In this document: one piece after another, positions 51,914 to 61,750 of the stretch
How positions within the stretch are numbered: the first letter of the stretch is position 1
Layout: each line of letters begins with the position of its first letter
Assembly (NCBI RefSeq): GCF_003010935.1
Contig: NZ_PGGN01000004.1
Coordinates: 496,001 to 560,000 of the forward strand
Direction: 5' to 3'
Source: Phyllobacterium endophyticum
GTDB lineage: Bacteria; Pseudomonadota; Alphaproteobacteria; Rhizobiales; Rhizobiaceae
DNA length: 64,000 nt
Program-made: the position numbers and the translations under genes
Notes under the pieces: model-generated
Database searches by the model: none
Seen by the model: the letters and a program-made list of their open reading frames with translations, nothing else
What the model was told of the DNA's origin: nothing

Positions 51914-52555
51914 ATGGCCTGGACACGCGATCAGATGGCCGAACGGGCCGCACAGGAACTCGAAGACGGTTTCTACGTCAACCTCGGCATCGGTATTCCG
52001 ACGCTCGTTGCCAATTATATCCCGACGGGAATGAGCGTACAGCTGCAGAGCGAGAACGGCATGCTGGGGATGGGACCCTTCCCCTATGAGGGCGAGGAAG
52101 ATGCCGACTTGATCAATGCCGGCAAGCAGACGATTACCGAGTTGCCAACGACAAGCTATTTCAACGGCGCCGACAGCTTCGGCATGATCCGTGGCGGGCA
52201 TATCGATCTCTCGATTCTTGGCGCCATGCAGGTTGCGCGCAATGGCGACCTGGCCAACTGGATGGTTCCGGGCAAGATGGTCAAGGGCATGGGCGGCGCA
52301 ATGGACCTTGTCGCCGGCGTCAAGAAGGTCGTCGTAGTCATGGAGCACGAGGCGAAGGGCGAGGCGAAGCTCCTGGAAGAATGCACACTGCCATTGACCG
52401 GGCAGCGCGTTACGGATCTGGTCATTACCGATCTCGGCGTCTTTACGGTGGAGCGACGGGGCGACCCGAAGATGACACTCATCGAGATCGCGCCGGGAGT
52501 GACTGTCGAGGAAATCAAAGCCAAGACGCAGGCCGTGTTCGACGTCGCGGTTTGA
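51914..52555 (+). CDS. scoB: 3-oxoacid CoA-transferase subunit B
   Basis: A 213-residue CoA-transferase family I beta subunit. The catalytic Glu is in the [14 protein letters not shown] motif near residue 48. The glycine-rich [13 protein letters not shown] precedes it. It starts one base after subunit A, so both come from one message. A divergent PAS-LuxR gene is the likely regulator. Confidence 0.93.
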   Translation: MAWTRDQMAERAAQELEDGFYVNLGIGIPTLVANYIPTGMSVQLQSENGMLGMGPFPYEGEEDADLINAGKQTITELPTTSYFNGADSFGMIRGGHIDLSILGAMQVARNGDLANWMVPGKMVKGMGGAMDLVAGVKKVVVVMEHEAKGEAKLLEECTLPLTGQRVTDLVITDLGVFTVERRGDPKMTLIEIAPGVTVEEIKAKTQAVFDVAV

Positions 52556-52598
52556 TCGGCAACGAACGGCGCTGGCGGACCTGAATATCTGCCAGCGA

Positions 52599-52781
52599 CT
52601 ACCGCGTTTTCCTGACCACGCAAACCGGCCCATCTTCCGGATAGCGAGGATCATGATCGACGCACGTGGCGTCATACCGGAAGGAGCCGTAATAGACCCG
52701 CGCGCAAGCGGACAACGTACCGGCAAACGCCAGAACCACCAGAAGCAGAGCAGGCGTGTATTTTTTTAAGTGAGGCTTCAT
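52599..52781 (-). CDS. Small predicted lipoprotein
   Basis: A 60-residue protein with a basic start (MKPHLKKY), a hydrophobic stretch and the lipobox LSAC, giving Cys26 as lipidation site. The mature part is only about 35 residues, with two more cysteines. I do not recognise the family. It stands alone on the minus strand, convergent with the CoA-transferase genes. Confidence 0.65.
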   Translation of the reverse strand: MKPHLKKYTPALLLVVLAFAGTLSACARVYYGSFRYDATCVDHDPRYPEDGPVCVVRKTR

Positions 52782-53046
52782 TTTCCTCGCATCGCTCCTA
52801 TATATGGTCAGCTACGCGCGACACAGTTGCGTAACAATCCACTGATATTCTTCAGTAATTGGTCGGGTTGGCGATCCGCATTCTAAACAGCTTACCGAAA
52901 TCTGGTGCTACATTAAGGCAGGGTCTTGTCCACATTTGCGATCACGTTTTATGTGAAGTGACATAAAGGGGTTGATCCGAAGCGACGGACGTATAAGTTC
53001 TGCCTTCCGATTTGTTAACTAAACCTTTCACGTTAGGAGCAAAGCG

Positions 53047-53313
53047 ATGAACAAAACCGCCGGCGACTATTCATTGCCAGAAAACATTTCCATGGCGCTT
53101 GCCAATGGTACAAATATTGTCAGGGCATTTCGCGAACAATTCGGATATTCGATCGAGGATCTTGCCGTTGCATGCGGCCTGACATCCCTGGAAATCGAAA
53201 CGATCGAGAGCGGGCAGAACACGGATCCGCACAAACTGGAACGCATTGCACATGCGCTTGGCCTCCCGAGCAACGCGATGATTCCCGAGGAACCCAATCG
53301 CCTTAGCGCCTGA
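53047..53313 (+). CDS. Small XRE-like helix-turn-helix protein
   Basis: An 88-residue protein with an HTH of the XRE/Cro type: FREQFGYSIEDLAVACGLTSLEIETIESGQNTDPHKLERIAHALGLP. The start at 53047 follows TTAGGAGCAAAGCG. It is a single gene with its own terminator, preceded by 265 bases without a gene. Its targets are unknown. Confidence 0.85.
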   Translation: MNKTAGDYSLPENISMALANGTNIVRAFREQFGYSIEDLAVACGLTSLEIETIESGQNTDPHKLERIAHALGLPSNAMIPEEPNRLSA

Positions 53314-53340
53314 ACCAACCTCTTGATAAATCGGCATCCA

Positions 53341-53380
53341 AAAAGCTGTCAGAGTGAAATCCCAACTCTGACGGCTTTTT
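53341..53380. terminator. Bidirectional terminator
   Basis: AAAAGC, one base, GTCAGAGT on the left pairs with ACTCTGAC, one base, GCTTTT on the right (one T:G pair) around GAAATCCCA. It is flanked by A and T runs, so it can end both the XRE gene (rightward) and the kynB operon (leftward). Confidence 0.85.
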
Positions 53381-53389
53381 GATTCAGCG

Positions 53390-54223
53390 CTACAGGCAAA
53401 GCAGCGTTCGCGTCAGTTGATGATCGGGATCGACCAGACCTTCGATGACGTCGGCATGGTGCTTTCCGGCCTCCTCGACCGCATCCACACGGCAATCGAA
53501 GCCTGACCAGATATTGGCAAGAAGCGCAGTCTGCCGCAGGAACTCCGGTCTTTCCCCGGCGCCCACCCAGGCCGTTACATCGATATTTTCCTGTGGCTCC
53601 AGAAGGGCAGGGCTCTCCAGCCGCGCCTCCACGGCGTCGAGGTGCAATGTGGCGTTCATCTCCGTCTTCATCAGCGGGCGCATGTCCGCGATCGCCGAGA
53701 TGGGCACGATCTTGCGGATACGGTGGCGAATCGCCTGGTTCAGCGGCGATGTCACCGTAGCCATACGGGCAACGAGGTGACCGCCGGCCGAATGTCCGGC
53801 CAGATGAATCGGCCCGGCCACTTCGCTGGCGGCACGAGTGATGGCAAGCCCGACCTGCACTGTGATATCGCTGACGCGCACCTGTGGACAGAGCGCATAG
53901 GAGGGTATGGCAACGGCGAACCCATGGGCGATCGCACCTCGTGCCAGATGCGACCACGCAGACTTGTCGAAATCCTCCATCCAGTAACCACCGTGGACGA
54001 AGACGGCAAGACCGCGCAGATCACCCCGCGGCATGAAAAGGTCGAGCCGATTGCGTGAATGCTGACCGTATTCAAGGTCGGTCTTCAACAACCCTTCCTC
54101 GTGCATCTCCGCGCGAAACGCAGCGGCCTCCGCCAACCATTTTGCCGGATACTCGAAGCCATTTGGAATATAGGCGAAGTTCGAGTAGGCGTCGTCCCAG
54201 TCGATAGGTGCAGTCGCAGGCAT
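53390..54223 (-). CDS. kynB: Kynurenine formamidase-like alpha/beta hydrolase
   Basis: A 277-residue alpha/beta hydrolase with the oxyanion motif HGGYW near residue 77 and the nucleophile elbow GHSAGGH near residue 144; a His in EEAGKHHADV may complete the triad. It is the last gene of the leftward importer operon, opposite kynureninase and tryptophan dioxygenase genes, so arylformamidase activity (N-formylkynurenine to kynurenine) is the best call. It is not of the cyclase-like KynB fold, so the symbol refers to the role. The start at 54223 follows GGGGGAAAC. Confidence 0.8.
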   Translation of the reverse strand: MPATAPIDWDDAYSNFAYIPNGFEYPAKWLAEAAAFRAEMHEEGLLKTDLEYGQHSRNRLDLFMPRGDLRGLAVFVHGGYWMEDFDKSAWSHLARGAIAHGFAVAIPSYALCPQVRVSDITVQVGLAITRAASEVAGPIHLAGHSAGGHLVARMATVTSPLNQAIRHRIRKIVPISAIADMRPLMKTEMNATLHLDAVEARLESPALLEPQENIDVTAWVGAGERPEFLRQTALLANIWSGFDCRVDAVEEAGKHHADVIEGLVDPDHQLTRTLLCL

Positions 54224-54242
54224 GTTTCCCCCGATCCGATCC

Positions 54243-55154
54243 CTATTCCCGGATCTTTTCCCTTATCTGAATGCCGCCACTCGATCTGCGCAGGTTCGGC
54301 AAGGCCAACATCAAGAGCACGAACGCGCCGGTTGCGAACTTGAGATCCGCGGGCGCGAGGCCAAGCGTCAGACAGAACGAGATCAGCTGATAGTATACAA
54401 GCGAGCCTATGACGGGCGCGAGGACCTGGCGGAATATCGTCTGCCGCCCGGTAATGGCCTCGCCGATGATCAACGCCGCCAGACCGTTGATCAGAATGCC
54501 AAAACCCATATTGACGTCAGCAAAGCCCTGCGTCTGCACCATGATGCTGCCGCCGGTCGCGGAAAGCGCGCTTGCCGCGCCAACGCCGATTATGGTCGCC
54601 GTGCCGACATTGATACCCTGTGCCTCGGCCATATCGGGGCTCGCCCCGACCGCACGCATCGCGGTACCCTTCTCGGACATGAAGAAATAGAGCATCGCGC
54701 CAACGACGAGCGCAATCAGCAAGCCGACAATCAGGATCTTGGTCCAGGGAAAGTTGGCGGAGGGTCCGGCGAGAATGGTAAAGACCGTGTCGTAGGTGAA
54801 AAGCGGAATATTGGTGCGGCCCATAATGCGCAGATTGATGCTGTAGAGCATCGTCATGACCAGGATACCGGCGAGCAATGTGTTGATCTTGAAACGCAGG
54901 TGAATGAACGCCGTCGTACATCCCGCAGCAAAACCGCAAAGCAGCGCAATGAAACAGGCGAGGAAAGGATTGATGCCGATCGAGATCAACGTGCCACAGA
55001 CGCAGCCCCCCAGCGGGAAGGCGCCTTCCGAGGTCAGATCGGGAAAATTGAGAATGCGGAAGGGCAGCATGACGCCGAGGACCACAAAAGAGACAATCAG
55101 GCTCTGAGCGATGGTGACGGGAATGAGGCCATAAAAACTGGTGAAAACGTCCAC
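54243..55154 (-). CDS. ABC importer permease of the TrpY/BPD_transp_2 type
   Basis: A 303-residue membrane protein with about eight hydrophobic segments, similar to branched-chain-type permeases associated with TrpX-like binding proteins. It includes FPDLTSEGAFPLGGCV near the N-terminus and AVGASPDMAEAQGINV in the cytoplasmic loop. It starts three bases after the ATPase gene. With the ATPase and binding protein it should import tryptophan or a related compound. Confidence 0.87.
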   Translation of the reverse strand: MDVFTSFYGLIPVTIAQSLIVSFVVLGVMLPFRILNFPDLTSEGAFPLGGCVCGTLISIGINPFLACFIALLCGFAAGCTTAFIHLRFKINTLLAGILVMTMLYSINLRIMGRTNIPLFTYDTVFTILAGPSANFPWTKILIVGLLIALVVGAMLYFFMSEKGTAMRAVGASPDMAEAQGINVGTATIIGVGAASALSATGGSIMVQTQGFADVNMGFGILINGLAALIIGEAITGRQTIFRQVLAPVIGSLVYYQLISFCLTLGLAPADLKFATGAFVLLMLALPNLRRSSGGIQIREKIRE

Positions 55155-55157
55155 GGC

Positions 55158-55952
55158 TCAGGCTCCCTGCAACGCGATAGCGTCGGATTTGGTATGGAAG
55201 CGTTCGATCAGATCCGCAACCGTGATGCCGTTCTTCTCTTCCTGGCCAATTTCCACCAGAACCTTGCCGGCGTCCATCATGATGATCCTGTTTCCGTACC
55301 TGATCGCATGCTCCATGTTGTGCGTGACCATCAGCGTCGTCAGTTGCAGCGCCTCCACCGCCCGCACGGTCGTATCCATCACCAGCTTTGCCGTGCGCGG
55401 ATCGAGAGCCGCGGTGTGCTCATCGAGAAGCAGGAGCTTCGGCCGCGTCGACACCGCCATGACAAGAGATAAGGACTGGCGCTGGCCACCCGAGAGGAGG
55501 CCGACTTGCATGTCGAGACGTTTCTCCAATCCAAGGTTGAGTTCCGCCAGCTGTTGGCTGTATTTCTGCCGGCGCGCGGCGCTGAGCCCGTAGGAGAAGC
55601 CGCGAGGCTTGCCGCGCAGCTCCGCCAGAAGCATGTTTTCACCAATAGTCATCGTCGGTGCCGTACCGATCATCGGATCCTGAAACACGCGGGCAATGAA
55701 CTGGGCACGACGATGGGCGTTGAGCCTGGTGACATCCTGGCCGTCAATCGTGATACGGCCGGAATCCAGCGGCAGCTTGCCGGAGACGGCATTGAGGAAG
55801 CTCGACTTGCCGGCACCATTGCTGCCGATGACGATGCAAAAATCTCCGGGCTTCAGCGAGACATCGAGGCCGTCGAGCGCCCGGCGCTCATCCAGCGTGC
55901 CGCCATAGAAAATCTTGGTGCCGCCCGTCACGGACAGCATGTCTTTTGTCAT
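55158..55952 (-). CDS. ABC importer ATPase of the TrpZ type
   Basis: A 264-residue ATPase with Walker A GSNGAGKSSFL, signature LSGGQRQSLSLVMA, Walker B LLLLDEHTAALD (His where Pro is more common) and VTHNMEHAIRYG. This resembles the branched-chain-type ATPases found with TrpX binding proteins. It lies 149 bases after the binding-protein gene, with a long hairpin between, and three bases before the permease. Confidence 0.88.
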   Translation of the reverse strand: MTKDMLSVTGGTKIFYGGTLDERRALDGLDVSLKPGDFCIVIGSNGAGKSSFLNAVSGKLPLDSGRITIDGQDVTRLNAHRRAQFIARVFQDPMIGTAPTMTIGENMLLAELRGKPRGFSYGLSAARRQKYSQQLAELNLGLEKRLDMQVGLLSGGQRQSLSLVMAVSTRPKLLLLDEHTAALDPRTAKLVMDTTVRAVEALQLTTLMVTHNMEHAIRYGNRIIMMDAGKVLVEIGQEEKNGITVADLIERFHTKSDAIALQGA

Positions 55953-55985
55953 GTGTAAGCCCTCAAACCAGAGCAGAGCTTGCGT

Positions 55986-56077
55986 TGTAGTTCCCGCGCC
56001 AGTTTCTTTGTTTTCACGCTGTTCCGGACGGAAAAACCGCTTTGGGCTTTCCTGGAATAGCTGGCGCAGGAACTACA
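55986..56077 (-). promoter_or_regulatory. Long inverted repeat between binding-protein and ATPase genes
   Basis: TGTAGTTCCCGCGCCAG (55986-56002) and CTGGCGCAGGAACTACA (56061-56077) are inverted with 16 of 17 positions matching, around a 58-base loop. It lies in the 149-base gap inside the TrpX-type operon. A role in protecting the binding-protein message or limiting read-through is inferred. Confidence 0.6.
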
Positions 56078-56101
56078 TGTTCGCAGGCTAAAGGAGAAGG
56101 C

Positions 56102-57076
56102 CTATTTCGCGAAACATTCGCAATCTTTGAGGCTATCCGGCACTTTCTGACCGGTTTTTGCCAGAACAGCCTCGTTGATGAGCGCTGTGTGGTCCTCATA
56201 GGTCGGCTTGATCGGCGCAAGACTTGCCGGTGACTTGCCGGCGATGATCTCCGAGGCGAGCTTGGCCGCGTTCTGGCCAACCTTGGTGTAGGAGACTTCG
56301 AAGGCTGCGGCGACAAGGCCATCGCGGACCGCCTGTGCCGAGGCATTGACGATCGGAATATTTACGCTGAGCGCCGCGGCGGCGACAGCCGGAACAGCAG
56401 GCTGGACCAGATTGGAGCCTGGAACATAGATGACATCGGCCTTCCCGGCGAGGGAACTGACGCGGATGGGAATATCATTGGTGTTGTCGAGACCGACCTC
56501 CACCAGTTCCAGCCCTTCGGCCTTGGCGGCTTCCTTGATCAGCGCCAGCACCGCGACGTCATTGTCTTCGCCGGGGTTGTAGAGATACGCAAGACGCTTG
56601 GCATCGGGCAACAGCTTCTTGACGAACTTGACCACCGAGTTCACGTCCTGAAGATCGGACGCGCCGGTCATGCCGGTATCGCCCGCGTCCCATGAGGGGG
56701 TGAGCTTGGCCGCAACCGGATCGGTGACCGCAGCGAATACCACTGGCGTAGCGGAATTGCCGACGATCTGGCGTGCGCCCTGGGCCACCGGCGTCGTAAC
56801 GGCAAGGATGAGTTTTGGATTGCTGGAAACGAGCTTTGTGACCATTTGCGGGATCAAAGTCGCATCGAAATTGACCTGCAATTCATCGTAGACTGCATCC
56901 GCAACACCGAGTTTGGTCAGCTCTGCCTTGAATGCGGTAACCGTTTCATCCAGCTGTGGGTGCTTGCCGAATTGTGCAATGCCGATCTTGGTCTCGGCCG
57001 AGGCAGTCCCAAGCCCGAGTCCCATGCCGAGTACCGCGGCCAGCGCCGTCCGCACCACATATTTTGTGCCGATCAT
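56102..57076 (-). CDS. ABC importer binding protein of the TrpX type
   Basis: A 324-residue periplasmic protein with a Sec signal peptide (cleavage near GTASAET) followed by KIGIAQFGKHPQLDETV. It has the layout of the ABC substrate-binding family with TrpX: VTTPVAQGARQ, TPVVFAAVTDPVAAKL, LAYLYNPGEDN and VPGSNLVQPAVPAV. It heads the leftward operon ending in kynB and is divergent from kynU. The likely ligand is tryptophan, kynurenine or a related amino acid. Confidence 0.88.
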   Translation of the reverse strand: MIGTKYVVRTALAAVLGMGLGLGTASAETKIGIAQFGKHPQLDETVTAFKAELTKLGVADAVYDELQVNFDATLIPQMVTKLVSSNPKLILAVTTPVAQGARQIVGNSATPVVFAAVTDPVAAKLTPSWDAGDTGMTGASDLQDVNSVVKFVKKLLPDAKRLAYLYNPGEDNDVAVLALIKEAAKAEGLELVEVGLDNTNDIPIRVSSLAGKADVIYVPGSNLVQPAVPAVAAAALSVNIPIVNASAQAVRDGLVAAAFEVSYTKVGQNAAKLASEIIAGKSPASLAPIKPTYEDHTALINEAVLAKTGQKVPDSLKDCECFAK

Positions 57077-57199
57077 TCTTTAATCCTCCCTTTTCATGCC
57101 CTGCTATCGAGCTGGGTCTGGTTATATTGACAAGTTCATACCAAAGTAAATTGTAGTCGTTAAGCGACTTGTGCAAAGCCGCTGAATCGGCCGGACAAC

Positions 57200-58468
57200 A
57201 TGGATGACAAGAAAGACGAAATGGACAGCACTGCCAACAAGATCGACCCGGCCCGAGCCGACCGCGACGACCCCTTGCGCGCATTCCGCGACAGGTTCGA
57301 ACTGCCGCAAGGCGTCATTTACCTTGATGGCAACTCCCTCGGCGCGCTGCCGAAATCCGTTCGCCAGCGCGTAGCGAAGACGATCAGCGAGGAGTGGGGC
57401 GAGCAACTGATCCGCAGCTGGAACAGTGCTGACTGGGTGCACCTGCCGCAGCGTGTCGGCGAAAGAATCGCCCGGTTGATCGGCGCCGAGGAGCGAACAG
57501 TCGTCGCGACCGACAGCACGTCGATCAACCTGTTCAAGGTGTTGTCGGCTGCCCTCGACCTCAATCCGGATCGCCGCAAGATCGTTTCGGAGCGCGAGAA
57601 TTTCCCGACCGATCTTTACATTGCGGAAGGCGTGGCCAAACAGATTGGCAAGGGTCACCGGCTGGTTCTTGCCGATACCCCCCAAGATATCCTGGGCATG
57701 CTGGATGAAGATGTGGCCGTGCTGATGCTGACTCACGTCAATTATCGCAATGGCTATCGCCACGACATGGCTGCGCTCACGAAGAGCGCCCATGAGAAGG
57801 GCATACTTGTCATCTGGGATCTTGCCCATACAGCCGGTGCAATGCCAATTGACCTGACCGGAGCGCAGGCTGATTTCGCGATCGGTTGCGGTTACAAATA
57901 TCTCAATGGCGGGCCTGGAGCCCCGGCCTTTCTCTACGTCAATCCCCGTCACCAGGGTGGCTTCCGCCAACCGCTTTCCGGCTGGTTCGGGCACCGCGCT
58001 CCGTTTGATTTCGACGCCGATTACAGACCGTCCGAAGGTGTCGAGCAATATTTATGCGGAACGCCGCCCGTCCTTGCCATGGTCGCCATGGACGAGGCGA
58101 TGGCGCTGTGGGACGACGTGGACATGGAGACGGTGCGCGCCAAGTCGGTGGCGATGTGCGATCTCTTCATTCAGGAAATCGATACATATGCGGAGGAATT
58201 CGGGCTGAAGCTCGCCACCCCGCGCGATCCTCACCTGCGCGGGAGCCAGGTTTCCTATTCCTGCCACAATGGCTATGCCATCATGCAGGCGTTGATCGCA
58301 CGAGGCGTCATTGGAGATTTCCGTGCGCCTGACATCATCCGCTTCGGCATGGCACCGCTCTATCTGAGCTTTGCGGAAGTGTCAGAGGCTGCGGCCATTC
58401 TCAAGCAGATTCTTGAGACGCGCACCTGGGACCAACCTGAATATCACGTCAGGGGAGCCGTCACGTGA
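57200..58468 (+). CDS. kynU: Kynureninase
   Basis: A 422-residue PLP enzyme. [12 protein letters not shown] near the start, the [10 protein letters not shown] block and the Schiff-base Lys in [17 protein letters not shown] are hallmarks of kynureninase; SGWFGH follows. It cleaves kynurenine to anthranilate and alanine. The gene is divergent from the TrpX-type importer. TTGACA at 57127-57132 may be a -35 element, but no clear -10 follows. Its TGA overlaps the kynA start. Confidence 0.93.
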   Translation: MDDKKDEMDSTANKIDPARADRDDPLRAFRDRFELPQGVIYLDGNSLGALPKSVRQRVAKTISEEWGEQLIRSWNSADWVHLPQRVGERIARLIGAEERTVVATDSTSINLFKVLSAALDLNPDRRKIVSERENFPTDLYIAEGVAKQIGKGHRLVLADTPQDILGMLDEDVAVLMLTHVNYRNGYRHDMAALTKSAHEKGILVIWDLAHTAGAMPIDLTGAQADFAIGCGYKYLNGGPGAPAFLYVNPRHQGGFRQPLSGWFGHRAPFDFDADYRPSEGVEQYLCGTPPVLAMVAMDEAMALWDDVDMETVRAKSVAMCDLFIQEIDTYAEEFGLKLATPRDPHLRGSQVSYSCHNGYAIMQALIARGVIGDFRAPDIIRFGMAPLYLSFAEVSEAAAILKQILETRTWDQPEYHVRGAVT

Positions 58469-59304
58469 CCCGAACACCCTATGACCCTGAGAGCGAAGGC
58501 GCGCAGATGGCCTTCAAGGGACGCATGTCCTACGGCGATTATCTGCAGCTCGACAAGATATTGACGGCACAGACACCGCTGTCCCAGGCGCATGACGAGA
58601 TGCTGTTCATTGTTCAGCACCAGGCGTCCGAAATATGGATGCGGCTGGTTATTCACGAACTGACATCCGTTTGCGAGCACATCGCCAGAGACGATCTGGC
58701 GCCGTCCTTCAAAAAGCTGGCGCGCGTCTCGCGTATTCTCGACCAGCTGAACTCCGCATGGGATGTCTTGAGGACAATGACGCCAAGCGAGTATACGACC
58801 TTCCGTGAAGCGCTGGGCATGTCTTCCGGGTTCCAGTCATTCCAGTATCGGGCAATCGAGTTTCTCGCAGGCAACAAGAATGCGGCGATGATGCGCGCGC
58901 ACGAGCACAAGCCTGATATCCATTCCTGGCTGGCCGCATTTCTGCACGCACCGAGCATTTACGATCAGTCGATCCGGCTACTGGCCCGCAAGGGTCTTGC
59001 TATCGACAAGTCGCTGGTGGACCGGGACTGGTCGCTGCCCTATCAGCCAAATGACAGTGTTCGCGAGGCGTGGCTGGTGGTCTACCGCGACCCGGAAGCA
59101 CACTGGCCGCTCTATGAACTGGCGGAAAAGTTGGTGGATTTTGAAGATTACTTCCGGCGCTGGCGTTTCAACCACGTGACGACGGTCGAGCGCATCATAG
59201 GCTTCAAGTCAGGGACCGGCGGAACGTCCGGCGTCAATTACCTGCGCAAGATGCTGGAAGTGGTGCTGTTCCCGGAGTTGTGGAGCGTGAGAACCAACCT
59301 CTAG
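58465..59304 (+). CDS. kynA: Tryptophan 2,3-dioxygenase
   Basis: A 279-residue heme enzyme. Typical features are [24 protein letters not shown] (His52), [14 protein letters not shown], the proximal His237 in [10 protein letters not shown], and [12 protein letters not shown]. It opens the indole ring to give N-formylkynurenine. The start is a GTG at 58465 that overlaps the kynU stop. It ends five bases before a convergent hypothetical gene. Confidence 0.94.
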   Translation: MTRTPYDPESEGAQMAFKGRMSYGDYLQLDKILTAQTPLSQAHDEMLFIVQHQASEIWMRLVIHELTSVCEHIARDDLAPSFKKLARVSRILDQLNSAWDVLRTMTPSEYTTFREALGMSSGFQSFQYRAIEFLAGNKNAAMMRAHEHKPDIHSWLAAFLHAPSIYDQSIRLLARKGLAIDKSLVDRDWSLPYQPNDSVREAWLVVYRDPEAHWPLYELAEKLVDFEDYFRRWRFNHVTTVERIIGFKSGTGGTSGVNYLRKMLEVVLFPELWSVRTNL

Positions 59305-59309
59305 GGCCT

Positions 59310-59684
59310 TCAGGCGGCACGCTTGTCTATCGCGACGCAATCCATGGCTGATTTGGCGTGAATATGGTTGCTATGCGCAAACCCGTGCTCGGCGATTGCG
59401 GCAAGATCATCGTCAGGCTTGATGGGGCGTGACCACCAATTGTCATTGAGGGTCCAGCCTTGCGCCGTGGCACTCTCGACTTCGGAACTGTCGGGACGCA
59501 GCACGCAGGATTCATGCACGATGCGTGCGTTGGGCGACCGCCTGTTCATCATGAGCCGTCCCTGTGCGAGTGCACTTGCCTCGTCATCGGCAATGACAAG
59601 CTGGTGATAAAGGTGGCGCGTCTGTCTGTACTTTGTCAGATAAGCGAATTTAACCTGATATGCTGGCACCGCGTGCTCCTGCAT
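59310..59684 (-). CDS. Hypothetical protein
   Basis: A protein of about 124 residues that I do not recognise. It has a mixed sequence with Tyr-rich YQVKFAYLTKYRQTRHLYHQL near the start, ADDEASALAQGRLMMN, and WTLNDNWWSRPIKP. It looks soluble, with no signal peptide. The ATG at 59684 gives this length; a TTG at 59726 would add 14 residues. Neither has a clear ribosome binding site. It converges with kynA. Confidence 0.6.
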   Translation of the reverse strand: MQEHAVPAYQVKFAYLTKYRQTRHLYHQLVIADDEASALAQGRLMMNRRSPNARIVHESCVLRPDSSEVESATAQGWTLNDNWWSRPIKPDDDLAAIAEHGFAHSNHIHAKSAMDCVAIDKRAA

Positions 59685-59851
59685 CAAGACCGAAGGCGTT
59701 AACCAAACATTAATATTGTTTGACAACCGGTCTTTTTCAAGGAGAAGCAGGTTTTATACAGGATTATTTCCCGGCCTGCGCTCAAGCCATTCCCGGCTTA
59801 AGCTATTCTGTTTGCACAATGATTTAATCGTCACGCGGGCGAAACCACAGC

Positions 59852-61168
59852 TCACCCATAAACCAGCTTGTCCTGCCTCGCGCGCAGCTCGACGATCTTC
59901 GAGCCTGGCGCGGGGGCGGCATTGGCGCTGGTGATGAGTTCGCCCTTCCGGATCGGCGCTGTGACGCTGCCGCCCTGCAACAGGCCGCAAGGGATGGCAC
60001 CCGCCTGGCGGGCCTCGCCCGCCGTCATGATCCAGGCGCGGTAGCAATATTCGCCGATCGCATCGAGCCGGTCGCCGGGTTTCAGGTCCTTCTTGGCGAC
60101 GGCGCAGACCTCGGCGACCGGCTTGGCCAGCGGCACCATGTCGGCCTTGCCGTAGAGCACGACGCGCGCGCAGGTCAGCGGCACCTCCAGCGAGGTCAGG
60201 TGATAGGGGCGGTGGAAGGTGAAATAGGGACCCTTGCCCATCTTCAGGTCCTCCATGCGCTCCGAAATGCGCGGATGCGACATGTCGGCAACGACAAACA
60301 CACCCGGCGCCACGCCCTTGCCGATCGAATAATCGACGACACCGACCCTCGAGAGCACGCCGCCATCCTTTTCCGGCACGAGCACCTTCGACAGCTGGTC
60401 GAGCGTTGCCGCCGGACCATGCATGCCCGGCCTGTCCGGCACGAGCCCGGTGGCATTGGCGATCGCCGCCATCTCCACCATGGTCTTCGAGCCGTCGACG
60501 AACTCGACCAGCATGCGCACATTCATGTGGCGGCGCCTGGCCTCTTCCTCGTAATCGTCGGGTATGGCATCGATGTTGAGCGGATTGTTCTTGCCTTTGC
60601 CGGCGGCAACGATCGGATGGCCCATGGCCGAGACGAACTCGATCAGTTCCATGCACGAAGACGGCTCGTCGCCGGCACCGAGCGAATAGGTGACGCCGAG
60701 CCGGTCGGCCTCGCTCTTCAGGTAGGCGCCGATGGTCACGTCCGCCTCGACATTCATCATGACGAGGTGCTTGCCGCGTTCCATCGCCTTCAGGCCGATC
60801 TCGGCCCCGACCGCCGGAACCCCGGTCGCATCGATGACAACGTCGATCAGATCGCTGTCAAGCACCAGATCGGCATCATCGGTGACGGCGATCCTGCCGG
60901 CTTCCATTGCCGCGGTGAGCGCCGGTGCATTCGACACCTCGCGCCAATGGCCTTCCTCCTGATAGGCGATGTCCACGGCCTTCAGCGCACCCGCAAGGTT
61001 CAGTTCGCAAATCGCCCCGATCTCGATGCCGGGCATATGCGCCACCCGCGTGACGATGTCCGTGCCCATCTCGCCCGAACCGATCAGGCCGATGCGGATC
61101 GGACGGCCCGTATCCGCCCGCGCCTGCATGTCCCGCGCCAATCCCGTCAATGCAACATTCGTAGCCAT
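59852..61168 (-). CDS. SAF-domain NAD(P)-dependent oxidoreductase, homoserine dehydrogenase-like
   Basis: A 438-residue protein. The N-terminal Rossmann domain has [14 protein letters not shown] near residue 24 and [11 protein letters not shown], as in homoserine-dehydrogenase-like enzymes. The C-terminal 100 residues, from [19 protein letters not shown] on, resemble a SAF domain. The reaction of this fusion is not known to me; family members are linked to sugar or sugar-acid metabolism. The start at 61168 lies about 40 bases after a perfect inverted repeat (61210-61238). An antisense open frame across it is only a shadow. Confidence 0.85.
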   Translation of the reverse strand: MATNVALTGLARDMQARADTGRPIRIGLIGSGEMGTDIVTRVAHMPGIEIGAICELNLAGALKAVDIAYQEEGHWREVSNAPALTAAMEAGRIAVTDDADLVLDSDLIDVVIDATGVPAVGAEIGLKAMERGKHLVMMNVEADVTIGAYLKSEADRLGVTYSLGAGDEPSSCMELIEFVSAMGHPIVAAGKGKNNPLNIDAIPDDYEEEARRRHMNVRMLVEFVDGSKTMVEMAAIANATGLVPDRPGMHGPAATLDQLSKVLVPEKDGGVLSRVGVVDYSIGKGVAPGVFVVADMSHPRISERMEDLKMGKGPYFTFHRPYHLTSLEVPLTCARVVLYGKADMVPLAKPVAEVCAVAKKDLKPGDRLDAIGEYCYRAWIMTAGEARQAGAIPCGLLQGGSVTAPIRKGELITSANAAPAPGSKIVELRARQDKLVYG

Positions 61169-61209
61169 CAATGCCTCCCGGTTGCCAGCCCCTGGGGCAT
61201 GCCCGGCGC

Positions 61210-61238
61210 TGTTCAATCAAGACATCGAATATTGAACA
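61210..61238. promoter_or_regulatory. Perfect inverted repeat upstream of the SAF oxidoreductase
   Basis: TGTTCAAT and ATTGAACA are perfect eight-base arms separated by 13 bases, so corresponding positions are 21 bases apart, two helical turns. The element lies 42 bases before the oxidoreductase start, in its promoter region. It looks like an operator; no regulator gene is adjacent. Confidence 0.6.
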
Positions 61239-61309
61239 TTTGTATTTTAGTCAAGACCTATGTGCAGTCATATAACCTCGCACCAGCTGCGAGCGCAGAC
61301 TGGGCGACG

Positions 61310-61603
61310 TCACTCGAAGCGGTGTCCTTCCCGTTCCGGATCGCGGGATATTTCGGCCTCCTCCTCATCTTCCGGCAGGGCTTCGTCGCTTTCCTGATAT
61401 GCGTTATCGTCGTCATCCTCGGAAAGTCCGGTATCTGCCGGCTCGACCCGGCGTTCGCCAAGGATTGCGAGTTCGTCGTCGGCTTGCACTTCCACCTCCT
61501 CCGCGCCAATGTCGTCCCAATCCTGCGTCTCGATTGGGGTCCGCGTTGTCGGATCCTGTGGCTCGATGTTCTCAGGGCGGTTCTTCGGTTCTTTGCCAGT
61601 CAT
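61310..61603 (-). CDS. Small acidic hypothetical protein
   Basis: A 97-residue, very acidic protein (for example LSEDDDDN and [10 protein letters not shown]), with Pro- and Thr-rich N-terminal third. It looks disordered and I cannot assign a function. The start at 61603 follows AAGGAGC with good spacing; a longer frame to 61711 lacks support. It is divergent from the SIMPL gene. Confidence 0.65.
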   Translation of the reverse strand: MTGKEPKNRPENIEPQDPTTRTPIETQDWDDIGAEEVEVQADDELAILGERRVEPADTGLSEDDDDNAYQESDEALPEDEEEAEISRDPEREGHRFE

Positions 61604-61750
61604 GAGATGCTCCTTAAGTTGCAAACGGAAACGCCTCAGAAACTGTTTGGATGCATAAAATGGCGCCGGCACCGAAAGATCGGCTCTTTGCCCTATTCCA
61701 CCCATAATCACCTGCGACGCAGCACTTTCATCTTATTCGGGGAGATATCC

